Positions 1 through 10,842 of a DNA stretch of 64,000 nt are shown here, piece by piece. Made by a program: the position numbers and the translations under genes. Where the stretch lies: assembly GCF_020536995.1 (NCBI RefSeq), contig NC_068355.1, positions 126,361,472-126,425,471 of the forward strand. The letters are read 5' to 3'. The stretch's first letter is position 1, and every line of letters begins with the position of its first letter. The DNA comes from Dreissena polymorpha. Its lineage: Eukaryota > Mollusca > Bivalvia > Myida > Dreissenidae. The notes below the pieces were generated by a model. That model was not told where the DNA came from. It searched no databases and saw nothing but the letters and a program-made list of their open reading frames with translations.

Positions 1-440
1 GATCCTTTTGATCAATTGCTCCTTTTATCTCGTTCTGTACGTTACCGTTTTCCGACGGAAAAGAAAACTTATAACTGCAATTTACTACATCTAAAATATA
101 CAACTATCAGTAGCCTGCTACAGCTTGGCTTCATGGGCTTTCGTTCTTTTTACCGGCGAACTTCCGGCGTCAATTTCTATACTATGATCCTTTTGATCCA
201 GTTTTATACTAAGATCCCTTTGATACATTGAGACAGATCTTTTTGTACTTAACCGTTTTCCGACGGAAAAAATAAAATCAAAACCGCCATTTGCTACATC
301 GAAAATGTACTTACTATCAGTAGTCTCCTGCTACCTAATCGCGTGGGCCTTCCTTCAATTTACCGGCGAACTATACTTGGATCCTTTTGATCAAGTTCGA
401 CTTTTTGAACTTTCTGTACGTTACGTTTTCCGAAGAACAC
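1..440. repeat. Imperfect tandem repeat, ~190-bp unit
   Basis: Units begin with GATCCTTTTGATC at 1, 187 and 380 and share GTTTTCCGACGGAAAA and TTTACCGGCGAA blocks at matching offsets. About 2.2 diverged copies are present and the array may start before the window. The short open frames at 16-231 and 305-616 fall in it and show no recognisable protein. Confidence 0.7.
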
Positions 441-1354
441 GAAACTACCCATTTTCTGTCAACGGGGTTCTATACATAATCAACTTATCTTATTGTTCGA
501 GCTGTTTGCTGAACATCCAGCTGCTCCTTTCCGATGACCCGGTTCGTCACATGCGAAACATAGTCCTGTGTGTCTCAATAGTAATTGAGTTTCAGCACCT
601 TGTGTTGCGAGGTTAGATGAAGCTGTCGGCTATTGATATGGCCCGTCAAGAACACCGCGTGACGTTATGTTTCCGCCTTTTTATTTGCCATCGCCTCTAC
701 CTTTGCTGCAAATAACATTACATCATCAGACTCGTAAAACATTTACACATATACATATTGTATGTATACACCACCACAAAGAATAGCAATTCATTCTCCA
801 GAAAGTTCGAAATGTTGTTGTGTTTTTTTTTTGTTTTTTTTTACCATTATTGACCTGTGAACTTTCGGTCACGTGCCATCAATATGTCTATTTGTAAAAC
901 GATCGGCTTTTTCTACTGCTGAAATAATTGGTACTTGAAATATACATAGTTTCAACTTCGTTACTACTTCGTAACACTCGATTCTATGCTCGAGAATCAA
1001 TTTAACGGATTTAACATATTTACATTTCTTTTAGCACTTATCTTTTCTATGATGCGTTCCAAATCTTGCAGCATGGACACCCTGTGTTCTGCTAAAGTTG
1101 ACAACGTGATGTAGGATTTGTACACGAACACAAGTTTACTGATCGAAGTCTAGCGTAGAACTGACCAAACAATGGACACCCCGTGCACATTCCCGCCTAT
1201 GTCCACCTGAGTGACCATTATTCACGTGACAACCACACGCATGAACAAACCGCACATATACCTGTTTTGTGCGTTGTGTTATGTTTAGACATACGTTCTG
1301 TGCTATACTCCGTAACGCACAGAACTGAAAATTCTTAGCGATTTACTTTGCAAA
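441..1354. other. No gene recognised
   Basis: AT-rich intergenic sequence with homopolymer T tracts near 823-842. No long frame, splice-framed exon, inverted repeat or tandem pattern was convincing here. Confidence 0.5.
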
Positions 1355-1960
1355 AGTCTATTATTAAGGGACAAAGCAATTTTAAACCTTACAATGTGTG
1401 TTTGATTCTCAAGGGGCAAAGTGGTTATTAACTTGGCAATGATTATTTTCTCAAAGGTTGAAATATATCTTAACAAGGGTCAATGTGATTATTTATCTTA
1501 AAAGGTGTCTTCTCAATAAGCTAAGTGTTATTTAACCCTGCAATGTCCCTTCTCAAGGAACAAAGCAGTCATAAATCTTGAATGCAATGTGTCATATCAA
1601 AGGTTCAAAGTGGAAATTTACTGTGCAATAGGTGTCTTAACAAGGGACAAACAGTTATCATTAAAATGCATGTCTTTTCAATGAAAAAAAGGAAAATTAA
1701 CCTTTACATGTGTGTCTTCTTAAATGTTCACAGAGGTATTTATTTTGCAATAGGTATCCACACAAGGGATACTGTTGTTTGTAACCTTACAATTGAAGTC
1801 TCCTCAAGAGACCAAGACAGTGGAAATTAACCTTGCAATGTGTGTCTTCTTTAGGGACAAACAGCAATCAGCTTTTCCATGTTTGTCTTCTCAAGTGTTC
1901 AAAGTGGTTATTAACTTTTCAATGTTTATCAAGGTAATTAATCTAGCTATGTTCACTTTA
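1355..1960. repeat. Degenerate tandem repeat, ~55-60 bp unit
   Basis: A pattern of TCTCAAGGGACAAAG, then a TTATTAACCTTGCAATG-like block, then GTGTCTT recurs roughly ten times with heavy divergence. The frames at 1582-1830 and 1775-2059 are repeat-derived. Unit boundaries are blurred, suggesting an old array. Confidence 0.65.
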
Positions 1961-1961
1961 A

Positions 1962-2031
1962 GCCTCGGTCACTTTGGTATTAGATCACATGTGGACGCCT
2001 CGGTCACCTTGGTGTTAGATCACATGTGGAC
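1962..2031. repeat. 35-bp direct repeat, two copies
   Basis: Two adjacent 35-bp units (1962-1996 and 1997-2031) begin GCCTCGGTCAC and end CACATGTGGAC with two differences between them. Confidence 0.85.
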
Positions 2032-2194
2032 AGCCTGTTTTAGAGGGCAAGGTATATAACTAAGCCTTTTAGTGACCATTATGAAGTGGTATGAAGCAAC
2101 TCGTGCAGTGGGTTTCTGCATGCTTAATGCCTTGAGCTTATGGTAAGTTAGTTATCTTCGGTGAAAGTTGGACTTTGTGGTTTCCATGATAATC

Positions 2195-2630
2195 CAAGTT
2201 TTATACTGTCAAATAACACGCACTAAGTATTGAAAGCTATACCTGGAGCTTTCGTACTACGGACTTGATCAGCAGAATGATTTCTACTGTTGGGGAAACG
2301 TTAACACCTCTAATTGTGAACTGGACCACACAATCACAATGGAAAACATTAGGATTCTGGACCGTGAGCCATTTTTGTTCGAGAGAGGGGTTAAGGAGGC
2401 TATTTACATCCGTGCACTTAGACCGGCGCTAAACAAGGACGGGGGCCGCTACCAACTCTCGCACACCTGGGACAGTACGTTACAGTACAGTCGCTCACCC
2501 CGACAATTAGCGGTGTTAACGCTTCCCAACGGTAGAAATCATTCTGCTGATGAAGTACGTAGAACACAGAGGAAAGCTCCAGGTATAGCTTTCAATACTA
2601 AGTGTGTGTAGTTTGACAGCATAAAACTTA
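2195..2630 (+). mobile_element. Penelope-like element 3' fragment with inverted terminal copy
   Basis: The frame at 2339-2611 (also open upstream) reads a GIY-YIG-type C-terminal tail: ILDREP, then FERGVKEAIYIR, then RPALNKDGGRYQL and a final KAPGIAFNTK. I recognise this order from reverse-transcriptase/GIY-YIG proteins of Penelope-like elements in invertebrates; that is family knowledge recalled, not searched. The sequence 2512-2630, the frame's end and 3' flank, recurs in inverted orientation at 2195-2308, so the fragment sits in a hairpin. Penelope-like elements are known for partial inverted copies at their ends. Only the 3' end is present; no reverse transcriptase domain is visible. Confidence 0.6.
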
Positions 2631-2926
2631 TTTGAGTAAGTTAGTTATGGTGTAACATGGACTCAAACCTGTGACCCATGGATTGTATAACCAGTTTGTA
2701 AATACATGTACTTTTAAGAGGCTGCAACGAACCAGTAAGTATTTCACAGTTCAACACATCCAAGTTCTGGTAAATTGTTTCTCTACAAAGTTCAAAAGGC
2801 TATCTCGTAAAGTGTAGTTCTAGTGGTTATGTTTGTTTTGGAATCCACGACAGTTGTGGCAAAAAATCTGATAATAAAAAACCCCACACAGACATCATTT
2901 TGTTAACAAATGTCTTGCCAGGATGT

Positions 2927-4328
2927 CCCTTACGAAAATTTAGGCCCTGCGGCTACCTACTAGTTGCCGCTTTGTAGCCGCTCGGTAGTATTTCGTATGC
3001 AAATGACCTTTCTGGCTACTAGTTGCGGCTCGGTTGCCGCTACTAGTTGCGGCTATGTTGCCGCTACTAGTTTTGACTATGGTCTATTGTGAAAATGACC
3101 TTGACCTTTGACCTAGTGACCCTAATTTCAATAGGGGTCGTCTAATGTCCAAGGCCAATGAACTGGTCTACCGACAGACATCCAGCAAAACAATATACCC
3201 CCTCTTCTTCGAAGGGGGGCATAATAATTAACAATTTGCATGATATATACACTTCAAAGCAGATGCACAATTCCTCACAATTTTCCCTTGGGGTTATTTA
3301 GGTATAGACATGACCATTGTATTCTACCAATTACTGAATGATGATTGCAATCCTTGACAGCCAGGAACATATATGAACCTACAATACCATATTATATTTG
3401 CAAAGCAATACATTTTCTACATAGAGATAATTGTATTATTTGCTCTAGTTAATTTCATTAATTTTAACTTAACACATTTAATTAAAGAAAAACATTTTTA
3501 TACAGAGATGAACATTTAAACATTTTGAAAATATTGATTAATTTGCTCAATTAAGTGATCTATATATTGAAAGCTCAAACAATTAGAACAATCTTAGAAG
3601 TAGACTATCTTAAGAGCAACAATCCCATTGGATTGTGGCTCATATGTTCATTTCTCAAAATATTTTGATTGTAAAAGTTATTGAGTCCTTTTTTGGGTAT
3701 GAACAATCAAATTAAGTGTTTCAATAGTGCAGGTTTTTATTTCCAAAACCATGCTTTTTCATTATTATACACCAATTGAAACTGTTTTAATCACCACAAC
3801 TTACTTACAATGACTTTAACTTCTTTTTGTTTGTCAGATTCTTCAGCCATTTTGAAATTTTGTCTGATGACATCATCAGTGATGTCATGACATCATACAC
3901 AATATGATGTCATTCTACAATTGTGGCTACCTTCTGGCTCACAGGTGCCATTCTATTAAAAAAGAAAATGTTCTGGCTACCTTCTGGCTACTAAGAGCCA
4001 CTAGTGGCTACTATAAGCCTTTTGTGTTTTCAAGATTAATATTGAAGTATTGGTTGGTATTGGCTCATAATTGCACTTTTTTTGATAGGCTACAAGAATA
4101 TGTTCTGGCAATCTTCTGGCTACTATGGGCCTGTAGCTGCTACTATGAGCCGCTAGTGGCTATAAGAGCAGCTAGCAGCTACTAATAGCCATAAGATTGC
4201 CACACTGTAGCCGCTAGCGGCTACTATTGGCTACTTTCTGGCTTGTGGTTGCGGCTACAAAAAAAGTAGCGGCTTTGTAGCCACAACATTGTGGCTACAT
4301 AGCGGCAACCTTTTCATTTCTGTAAGGG
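2927..4328. mobile_element. GGCTAC-rich element with inverted ends (non-autonomous)
   Basis: The left end starts CCCTTACGAAAAT and reaches GTTGCCGCTTTGTAGCC. The right end read in reverse starts CCCTTACAGAAAT and reaches GTTGCCGCTATGTAGCC, so the two ends are inverted copies about 60 bp long. Both sub-ends are dense in GGCTAC/GTAGCC with the variants GCGGCTAC and GTTGCCGC. The middle is ordinary AT-rich sequence and, at 3100-3230, includes a piece ending in the hairpin CCCCCT...AGGGGGG seen at the end of other repeats here. No transposase is visible and no clear target duplication was found. Confidence 0.55.
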
Positions 4329-5235
4329 GTCTCAATAAAATGAACGACATTTTTATCATGAATGAAGAGGTTCGCAATGGTGTGTAGCGAAACAGTAATT
4401 AACCTTTAGACATCTAGGTTAGGTATAAAACAAAGCTTTAATATATCAATGCTAACAATTAAGACTCCATGACTACTTGCCCTTTACATAAATTGAACAA
4501 GACAGGTAACAATAAGACACATTTTTCTGAAGCAGCCTCAGCTTTGTGAAATCAAAACATATTCAGGTTTTAATACAAGAGACAACATAAAGCATATATT
4601 TAATAGAACAAAAAGAATAAACACAGGTAATATACTAGAATACATTTAATACTCGAGTATTACTACATGTGTACAAAATAACACATAACTTTTGTTGTTT
4701 AAAGATCAAATACCAAATTATGTAAACAAATAAGGAAGGTATTTTTCATATCATACACTATCAAAATGCCCAACGTCAAAAACGGCCCCAAAACATATAT
4801 GCAATGAATATGGATATATTGAACAATAAAAATATCCAAAATGAAAAGATCATTCAAACAAAGAAAGACTTAAACAAAACAAAAGGGCACTCAAAATATA
4901 AATTCTATTAGAAGATACAAAGTAAATCATATACCAATATATGACATCCAGCATTAAAAATGATGCATCAATAAACACATAATAATCAAACTGTTCCCAT
5001 ACATTATAATTATGTTTTATAATGATGGTCCTAGAAATACCAATGACTATATGTCCTCAAGAGACCATGCTGTTTTTGTATTGATATAGGTTACTTAATA
5101 CTTTTATAATTCATAATCATGTTATTTCTAATTTTTATTACTGTATTTTTTCTATTAAATTTATTAACACTAATGGAAGAATTCTCTGATGCCTAGTTTG
5201 AACTCCCCCTGGGGTTGTGATCCCCTTTTTTCTAG
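4329..5235. other. No gene recognised
   Basis: Very AT-rich sequence with many ATA/TAA runs. No feature stood out on either strand. Confidence 0.5.
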
Positions 5236-5417
5236 AGTCTGTTGCCAACCTTGTCATGGATATTATCATAGCTACTAAAGCTCAGAAAAACAAGAAACCG
5301 TCGGAGTCGGGTGATGCTTCCCAAAGATTTTTTTTGTCACAATATTTCACTTTATATTCAGATAAAAGGAAATGTCTTGAGGGCACAGTAGTTGGAGGGA
5401 CAATAATTTTTTTATAG
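5236..5417 (+). other. Possible unassigned exon or chance open frame
   Basis: A pyrimidine-rich acceptor (CCCCTTTTTTCTAG) precedes a frame reading SVANLVMDIIIATKAQKNKK, then PSESGDASQ, ending at a stop at 5415-5417. The first thirty residues have a coding-like composition with basic and acidic blocks; the last twenty look like read-through noise. No partner exon was identified nearby and I do not recognise the peptide, so it may be chance. Confidence 0.2.
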
Positions 5418-5628
5418 AAAATTTCAAAGGGCCATAACTCTGTGAAAAATCATCTGACCAGAACCCGCTGATAATATGCACATCTTCTCTTGGTAGTGAA
5501 GCTTTCCATAAAGTTTCATTGAATTCCGGTCATTAGTTGCTGAGAAATAGCCCGGACAAGAATTGCACTACATGTATATGTACAGTTAATGGAAAATTTC
5601 AAAGGGCCATTACTCTGTGAAAAATCAT
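5418..5628. repeat. Interspersed repeat fragment with duplicated ends
   Basis: GAAAATTTCAAAGGGCCAT followed by ACTCTGTGAAAAATCAT occurs at 5418-5453 and again at 5591-5628, separated by sequence including CCGGTCATTAGTTGCTGAG. The layout suggests one full unit plus the start of a second. Confidence 0.55.
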
Positions 5629-7305
5629 AACATAACAATATACATACAATGTTCATGTATAACATTAGAAAAAAAAGAATAAATATATACAATACCCACT
5701 TGCTCATATATCATACCTTCCGACTGCAACAGACTTGGTAGTAAAAATATAAACCACAACTGGCAGTTATCCAATTATGAATAATGCCCAAGTTATATGT
5801 AAACAAAATGTTACTGTAAAAGAACATTTCTAGATAATTTCTTTAAACAAGTTCCCCAAATAAGAGAAACATGTATGTGATAAAGTAGAGAAACATCACA
5901 ACTGATACATGTGTATAGAAAATCACAATCTTCTAGATCTTAATGTTTCCACCAACACAGTAAAGTAAATAACAAAGACAAAAATATATAATAAGTTAAA
6001 GAAAAACTGTCAATTAAAAATGGAGGAAATACATTGTTTCTATTAAATGGCAAGGCATAGAATAAGTATATAAAACAGGATAAGAAAAACAAGTCCTGAA
6101 ATCAGTAATGTTTATTCGGCGTAAGCTGTTTTAAGCCAGCTTTTCACCCTGACTTGACCTTTGTAAGTATCCAATAATATTCAGATAAAATTTCCCGCGG
6201 CTAGGTACGAATGAATACACTTCATTTATTCCATTGGCTGATTTGAGTATAACACCAGAACATTGGAAACATATCCGCGTCTTTGTAACACTGTTTTACT
6301 GCATGAAACAATTTTATCTCTAATGAAAAGGCTCAATAGATAGAACAGTTTTACAATCAATTTTCGACATAAATACAGTTTGTGCGTTCACCTTTTATTT
6401 TCAGAGAATTACCAGCGCAAAAGCGTTTATACTAAAGGCTATATTCTCATATTTAGTACTTACTTGCATTGCATTTCAACCCGCGAAAGTCAGAGTTTAT
6501 ATACAGTTCATCACCGGAGTTCGCAGAAGGGGTTGCGACCTTTTCATTGAAGGACAAAATTGGAATCTATGCTATTTTTGTCTGATGGAGTAAATAGTTC
6601 GTTTAGTCGCTTAATCAATATTTTAGGCACAGCTGTTGCCTTGGTCGAGTACAGTTGGCGTAAACAAGCCGTCGTTTCAGCAGCAGAATTGTTACCTAAC
6701 TTTAATGCATTGCATTCCAATCCGCAAGGTATCAAGGTCAGTTTGCGGTCAGTTGCAGAAATCTTTATATAAACGCCGTCTCGTAAACTTTGTGCACTTG
6801 AAGTCTGTTTTGATCAGAAAGATACTAAATAAAGATATTCGGCAATATTATTGTGGTATGCCAATCATCGATTTTTAATATGTTTTCAACATTTGCATGA
6901 TAAGGACCAATTTTGATAAAATTAATTAGAAATATTTATCCATTTTGACCAGTTTATAAAGCATGAGCACAATAATTCACTATACTATAATTATGCAATT
7001 AAATAAGATTCGAGTATTGCCGGCTGACCTATATGCACTCGTTTATTTTCATGTTTCTTGTGTTTTTCTATTCTGTAAATATAGACATCTGAGTAAAAAT
7101 ATCACATAAAGCAAAATAAGCCACGAAATCTGGCGCAACACCCCGTTATTGATTTGCTTGTGATGTAGCTAAGAACTGCGCAGAAAAAAGGCATCCGCTA
7201 CTTTTTATCTCATAGAGATAACTTTTGATCGTTCATATACATCGACCACAATCAACGCCGTATATCTTTTTGAAAGATATTTCTTGTTTTCAGATAACTG
7301 AGAAA
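5629..7305. other. No gene recognised; one two-strand open stretch
   Basis: Mostly AT-rich. The stretch 6544-6772 is open on both strands (63 residues minus, 70 plus), with higher GC than its surroundings. The minus reading contains LRQLYSTKATAVPK, the plus reading LINILGTAVALVEYSWRKQ. Neither is recognised and no splice context decides between them. Confidence 0.4.
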
Positions 7306-7696
7306 AGGGGTGTCAATTGTCCCAAATTTAAAATCAGGAAAATTAGGCTGGGGAGATAAAGGGCAATGTCCCTTCCCCCCCCTCGAGCCCTCTCTAATTG
7401 TACTATTTTATAATATTTCTAGTTGGTTTGAACTGCTTAAAATTGCTAATCAATCACTTAGAATAATTCATGATTGCGGACATGTGCAACGTTTCATTGA
7501 CTTGTAAGAATTTCGGAAAGTAGCGACAATTTTCTGTCAGTTATTATTCATCAGAAATAATATAATAAAATACGGAACGGTATCAAGCGCAAAGACGATG
7601 AAGCTTTAACAAAAATATTAATGTCGTTTTCAATTGATTGCGCTTTCAAACGAATATTCCTCTACCCCCCCCCCTTTAAAAAAAATTGACACCCCT
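7306..7696. mobile_element. MITE with AGGGGTGTCAATT inverted ends
   Basis: Left end AGGGGTGTCAATT at 7306 is mirrored by AATTGACACCCCT ending at 7696. The interior (391 bp overall) has C-runs next to both ends (7373-7383 and around 7665-7674) and no transposase. Flanks share only TGAGA, so the superfamily is not fixed. Confidence 0.6.
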
Positions 7697-8925
7697 GTGA
7701 GACATTATCATCACATAATTATAACATTAAAATATATGAGGTATTCTTTGTTAAAAACATCTTATCGTTGAAACTCCTTAACTACAAGTATGTTCTTTTG
7801 TAAACATGATGTGTGTGTGTATGTATATCTTTAACAAAAATAGTAATCCCATGTCAATGAAAAAACTGAATTTAACAGCTATAGATAATTGTATGTACAT
7901 GTACTTTACCAGGAAACTGGTTAATCATAATATTTTGTAACATTCTGTTTTGAAAATTTTTCCTTTTCAAAATCATTGACATACTGCTTTTTTGATTGCA
8001 CTGAACATAATGTTTCCACAGAATTTTCAATCTTGCATAATTCTTCTTTAATCATTTATATTTAAAATGATAATACCCAGATTTCAGAGTTTCATCAATT
8101 ATCTGAATAACAGAATAAAAAAAAGTACATAAAAACATCTAACATGGCAGAACAATTTCATCTTGTCTTTATTAATCTCAATATAAATTTGCCTTATACA
8201 AATAAAGCGTTTGTGTATATTCTACACTCATATTGCAGTATAACAGATGATTCTGACTGTTATTGTATTTTTTTTAATGTCGAAATAAGATAAATAAAAG
8301 ATCTTTTTTCATGAAAAATACTGGAATTACTTTTATATGAAACAAGAACTAGTATGATATCTTTTTAAATTTATCACAACACTTTACAACACTCATTTAG
8401 TAAAAGCATGTTATAAGAATATGATTTCCAAATGTGTATATCATCATTGTGTATTTTCTTAAATATACATGAACATGCACACTACTAGAGTGTTTTTGAG
8501 ATTTGTTACATTTTGTGCTTTCAGTTCAGTATGACTACAGATATATTTTATAATCATGTACTATTTTTATGGTGTATAAATTGCATAAATATGTAATAAA
8601 AAATCAAATATGCAAGGCAACTCAGCAGGTCAAAACACAAACATAACTGCTTTAAGAATACAAAATGTACATCAAAAATGAACAAATAAACCTCTCTCTC
8701 TCTGCAAAAACAGTGTTTAATACATTTGTGTAAAGCGTCGTCCCATCAATTTTCTACTTATATTGTTTTATTAATATTAACATTTGTTATGATCAGAATT
8801 GCAATAGTATGTTAACAAATTGGTGAAAGATGGAGAACTTTGTTATCCTTTTTCCGTTCAGTACAAATAAAAATGGCCATATGCAACCTAAAGAAAACCA
8901 GAACAGAGTAACTTGATGTCTTTTC
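7697..8925. other. No gene recognised
   Basis: AT-rich 3' flank of the minus-strand membrane-protein gene. It probably includes that gene's 3' UTR nearest 9181. Nothing else was seen. Confidence 0.45.
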
Positions 8926-9181
8926 AGGTTTAATGCTGTTTGTTGCTCATCAGTATCTTAGGCTCGGTTATGAAGGCTTTTAAAATTAAATCTAATAAAA
9001 AGGTCTGACATTTAATTTGATTTTCAAAAGGACTACACACATGTGCAAATCTGAGAGGTAAAGAATTAATATTGACATTAATTATGCTCAGAATTGTAAA
9101 GCAGAATTGCACAAATTTTAGAAAGAAGCGGAACGGTGTTATCTGTTTAAGGTTTTTCTGTAAACATGCCATGATCAGATT

Positions 9182-10429
9182 TTAGGCCAATCTTCCTTTT
9201 AGATCATCCTCAACATTGCCTCTGATGGGTCTTCTGCCTGCACGAATAAACATGATCACTAGCTTCAGAAGCAAAAGTACACCAACAACAGCCAACAGAG
9301 TCACCAGAAAGATGGAATTTCTGTAGTTAACATTGAGGTCAAAGTTTTTCAGAACCGAGCCCACCAGAGCGACAACAACAACAATGTATGGGGTTACCGT
9401 GTAGCGAACGAACTTGTCAATTGCAAACGTGTCCAGCAAAAACCAAGCAATAATTTCAAAGCTGAGAATTCCAAGAGCAATGCTTACAGATACCTGCATT
9501 TCAACGGACCAGTAATATGTCAGAACGATGGCAAAATTTAACAGAGTTGCAATCGAAACCCACGTTGCAAAGAAGGCCATACCATTTTGCACGAAAATTC
9601 GTGTAAGCCATATATCTTTCTTAGCACCGGCCTGTGACAAAACATTCAGCTTTCTATACAGCTGCCTGAACGATATGAACAAGCAGATGTACAGAGTCAG
9701 GGGAGTGAAGGCAATAACGAGAAGAGCCCAGTTCAAGTACAGACGGTCCCATAAGAACAGCCAGGTTACAACAACAATATTGTTGATGATAAACGATATG
9801 AAGAACACAGGCGGCAGAAGATTCAGTTGGTAGATGTAGTGACCATTGTCATCACGTCTGCAGACAGTGGTTAGCGCATAAACGAACCAGATCATGTTCC
9901 AAACGTAGATTGTAGCCCAGATGACTGCAAAAGTCCAGCCAGCAGGTGTGCAGCTGAGATAGAAGGCATCCGATATGTCCCCTGTCTCGTTTTCAAATAA
10001 ACCTGGGAAGAGACAAGTCAACACAAATAAGTTTTGCATAAACTTCTTTTTTAAATTGCAGTCCTTTAAGGTGTTTATTTTTAGGCACTTTATAATATGT
10101 ACATTTAACAATCAAGATACTTAAACTGAATATTATTTTATGTATTATAATGAGAAAGACTTTAAATGTTTGCAAATTCATGTTTAAAACAATTTAATTA
10201 AATTGTCGATTCCATGGAATTAAAACACATTCTTTGTAAAAGTTGTTATCATAATTCAATTGAGTTGACTAAAAGTGCGCTGAGAACAGTTTGTAACACA
10301 TACATGCTCATTTTCAAATTTACCTGGAATTATATCATTGGATGAAAAGTATGAGAGTGCCACTGTGATGCAGTAAATCATGAAGCCGATAAATATCAAT
10401 GCGATTTTACTTCCGCTGTGGCCTGACAT
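9182..10429 (-). CDS. Eight-segment membrane protein, function unknown (complete, two coding exons)
   Basis: Exon 1 is 10429-10324 and exon 2 is 10002-9182, joined in phase 1 through a GTAAATT donor and a CTTCCCAG acceptor, giving 308 residues. The start ATG follows an acceptor-like TTACAG at 10438-10436, so a 5' UTR intron is likely. Hydrophobic segments lie near residues 9-29, 57-80, 99-119, 127-147, 177-197, 206-226, 236-254 and 268-290. Visible motifs are TPAGWTFAVIWATIYVWNMI (54-73), WLFLWDR (116-122) and VQNGMAFFATW (173-183); the tail is basic then acidic. The proline-glycine-tryptophan motif at the second segment recalls TspO/MBR and longer tryptophan-rich sensory proteins, but TspO has five segments, so this is only a hint. 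It is probably an integral membrane protein; substrate and partner are unknown. No operon-like neighbour exists. Confidence 0.85.
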
Positions 10430-10842
10430 CTTGATCTGTAATACAAAGTTTAGAGTACATTACTAACATTATGGCTTCTGCATTATAATTGATGAACGTA
10501 GGTTGAACAAATACTTGAGACTATGACATCGTACTGAATGCAGAACATGTATAAGAAAAGCATGAACTAAGCAGCACAATTATAATTATCAAAACAGTAC
10601 TCAGTAGTATCATTGATAAACACTCGAGCTTCCAAGTGTATTATAAGCAATGAAAGTTGGTATGATTGTTTCTCTTAACAAAATCTAGTTGATTTTAAAA
10701 TTGGCTGTCTTCTCTTTGTCACATGCGTCCAAGAGGCAAGAACTGGACAGCACAATTTACCCAAATAAACCAAAATTCTCATAATGTTGACTCATTATGG
10801 CATGTTTGTCCATATTTTTGGATTTTTTTCATCAAGTGCATT
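10430..10842 (-). promoter_or_regulatory. 5' UTR intron and upstream region of the membrane-protein gene
   Basis: An acceptor (TATTACAG) sits six bases before the start codon on the minus strand, implying a non-coding first exon further upstream. That exon and its promoter were not located. Otherwise no repeat was recognised until 10843. Confidence 0.35.

Noticed and set aside
9528-9833. 101-codon plus-strand frame
   Set aside because: It is the antisense of the membrane-protein exon and has no features of its own.
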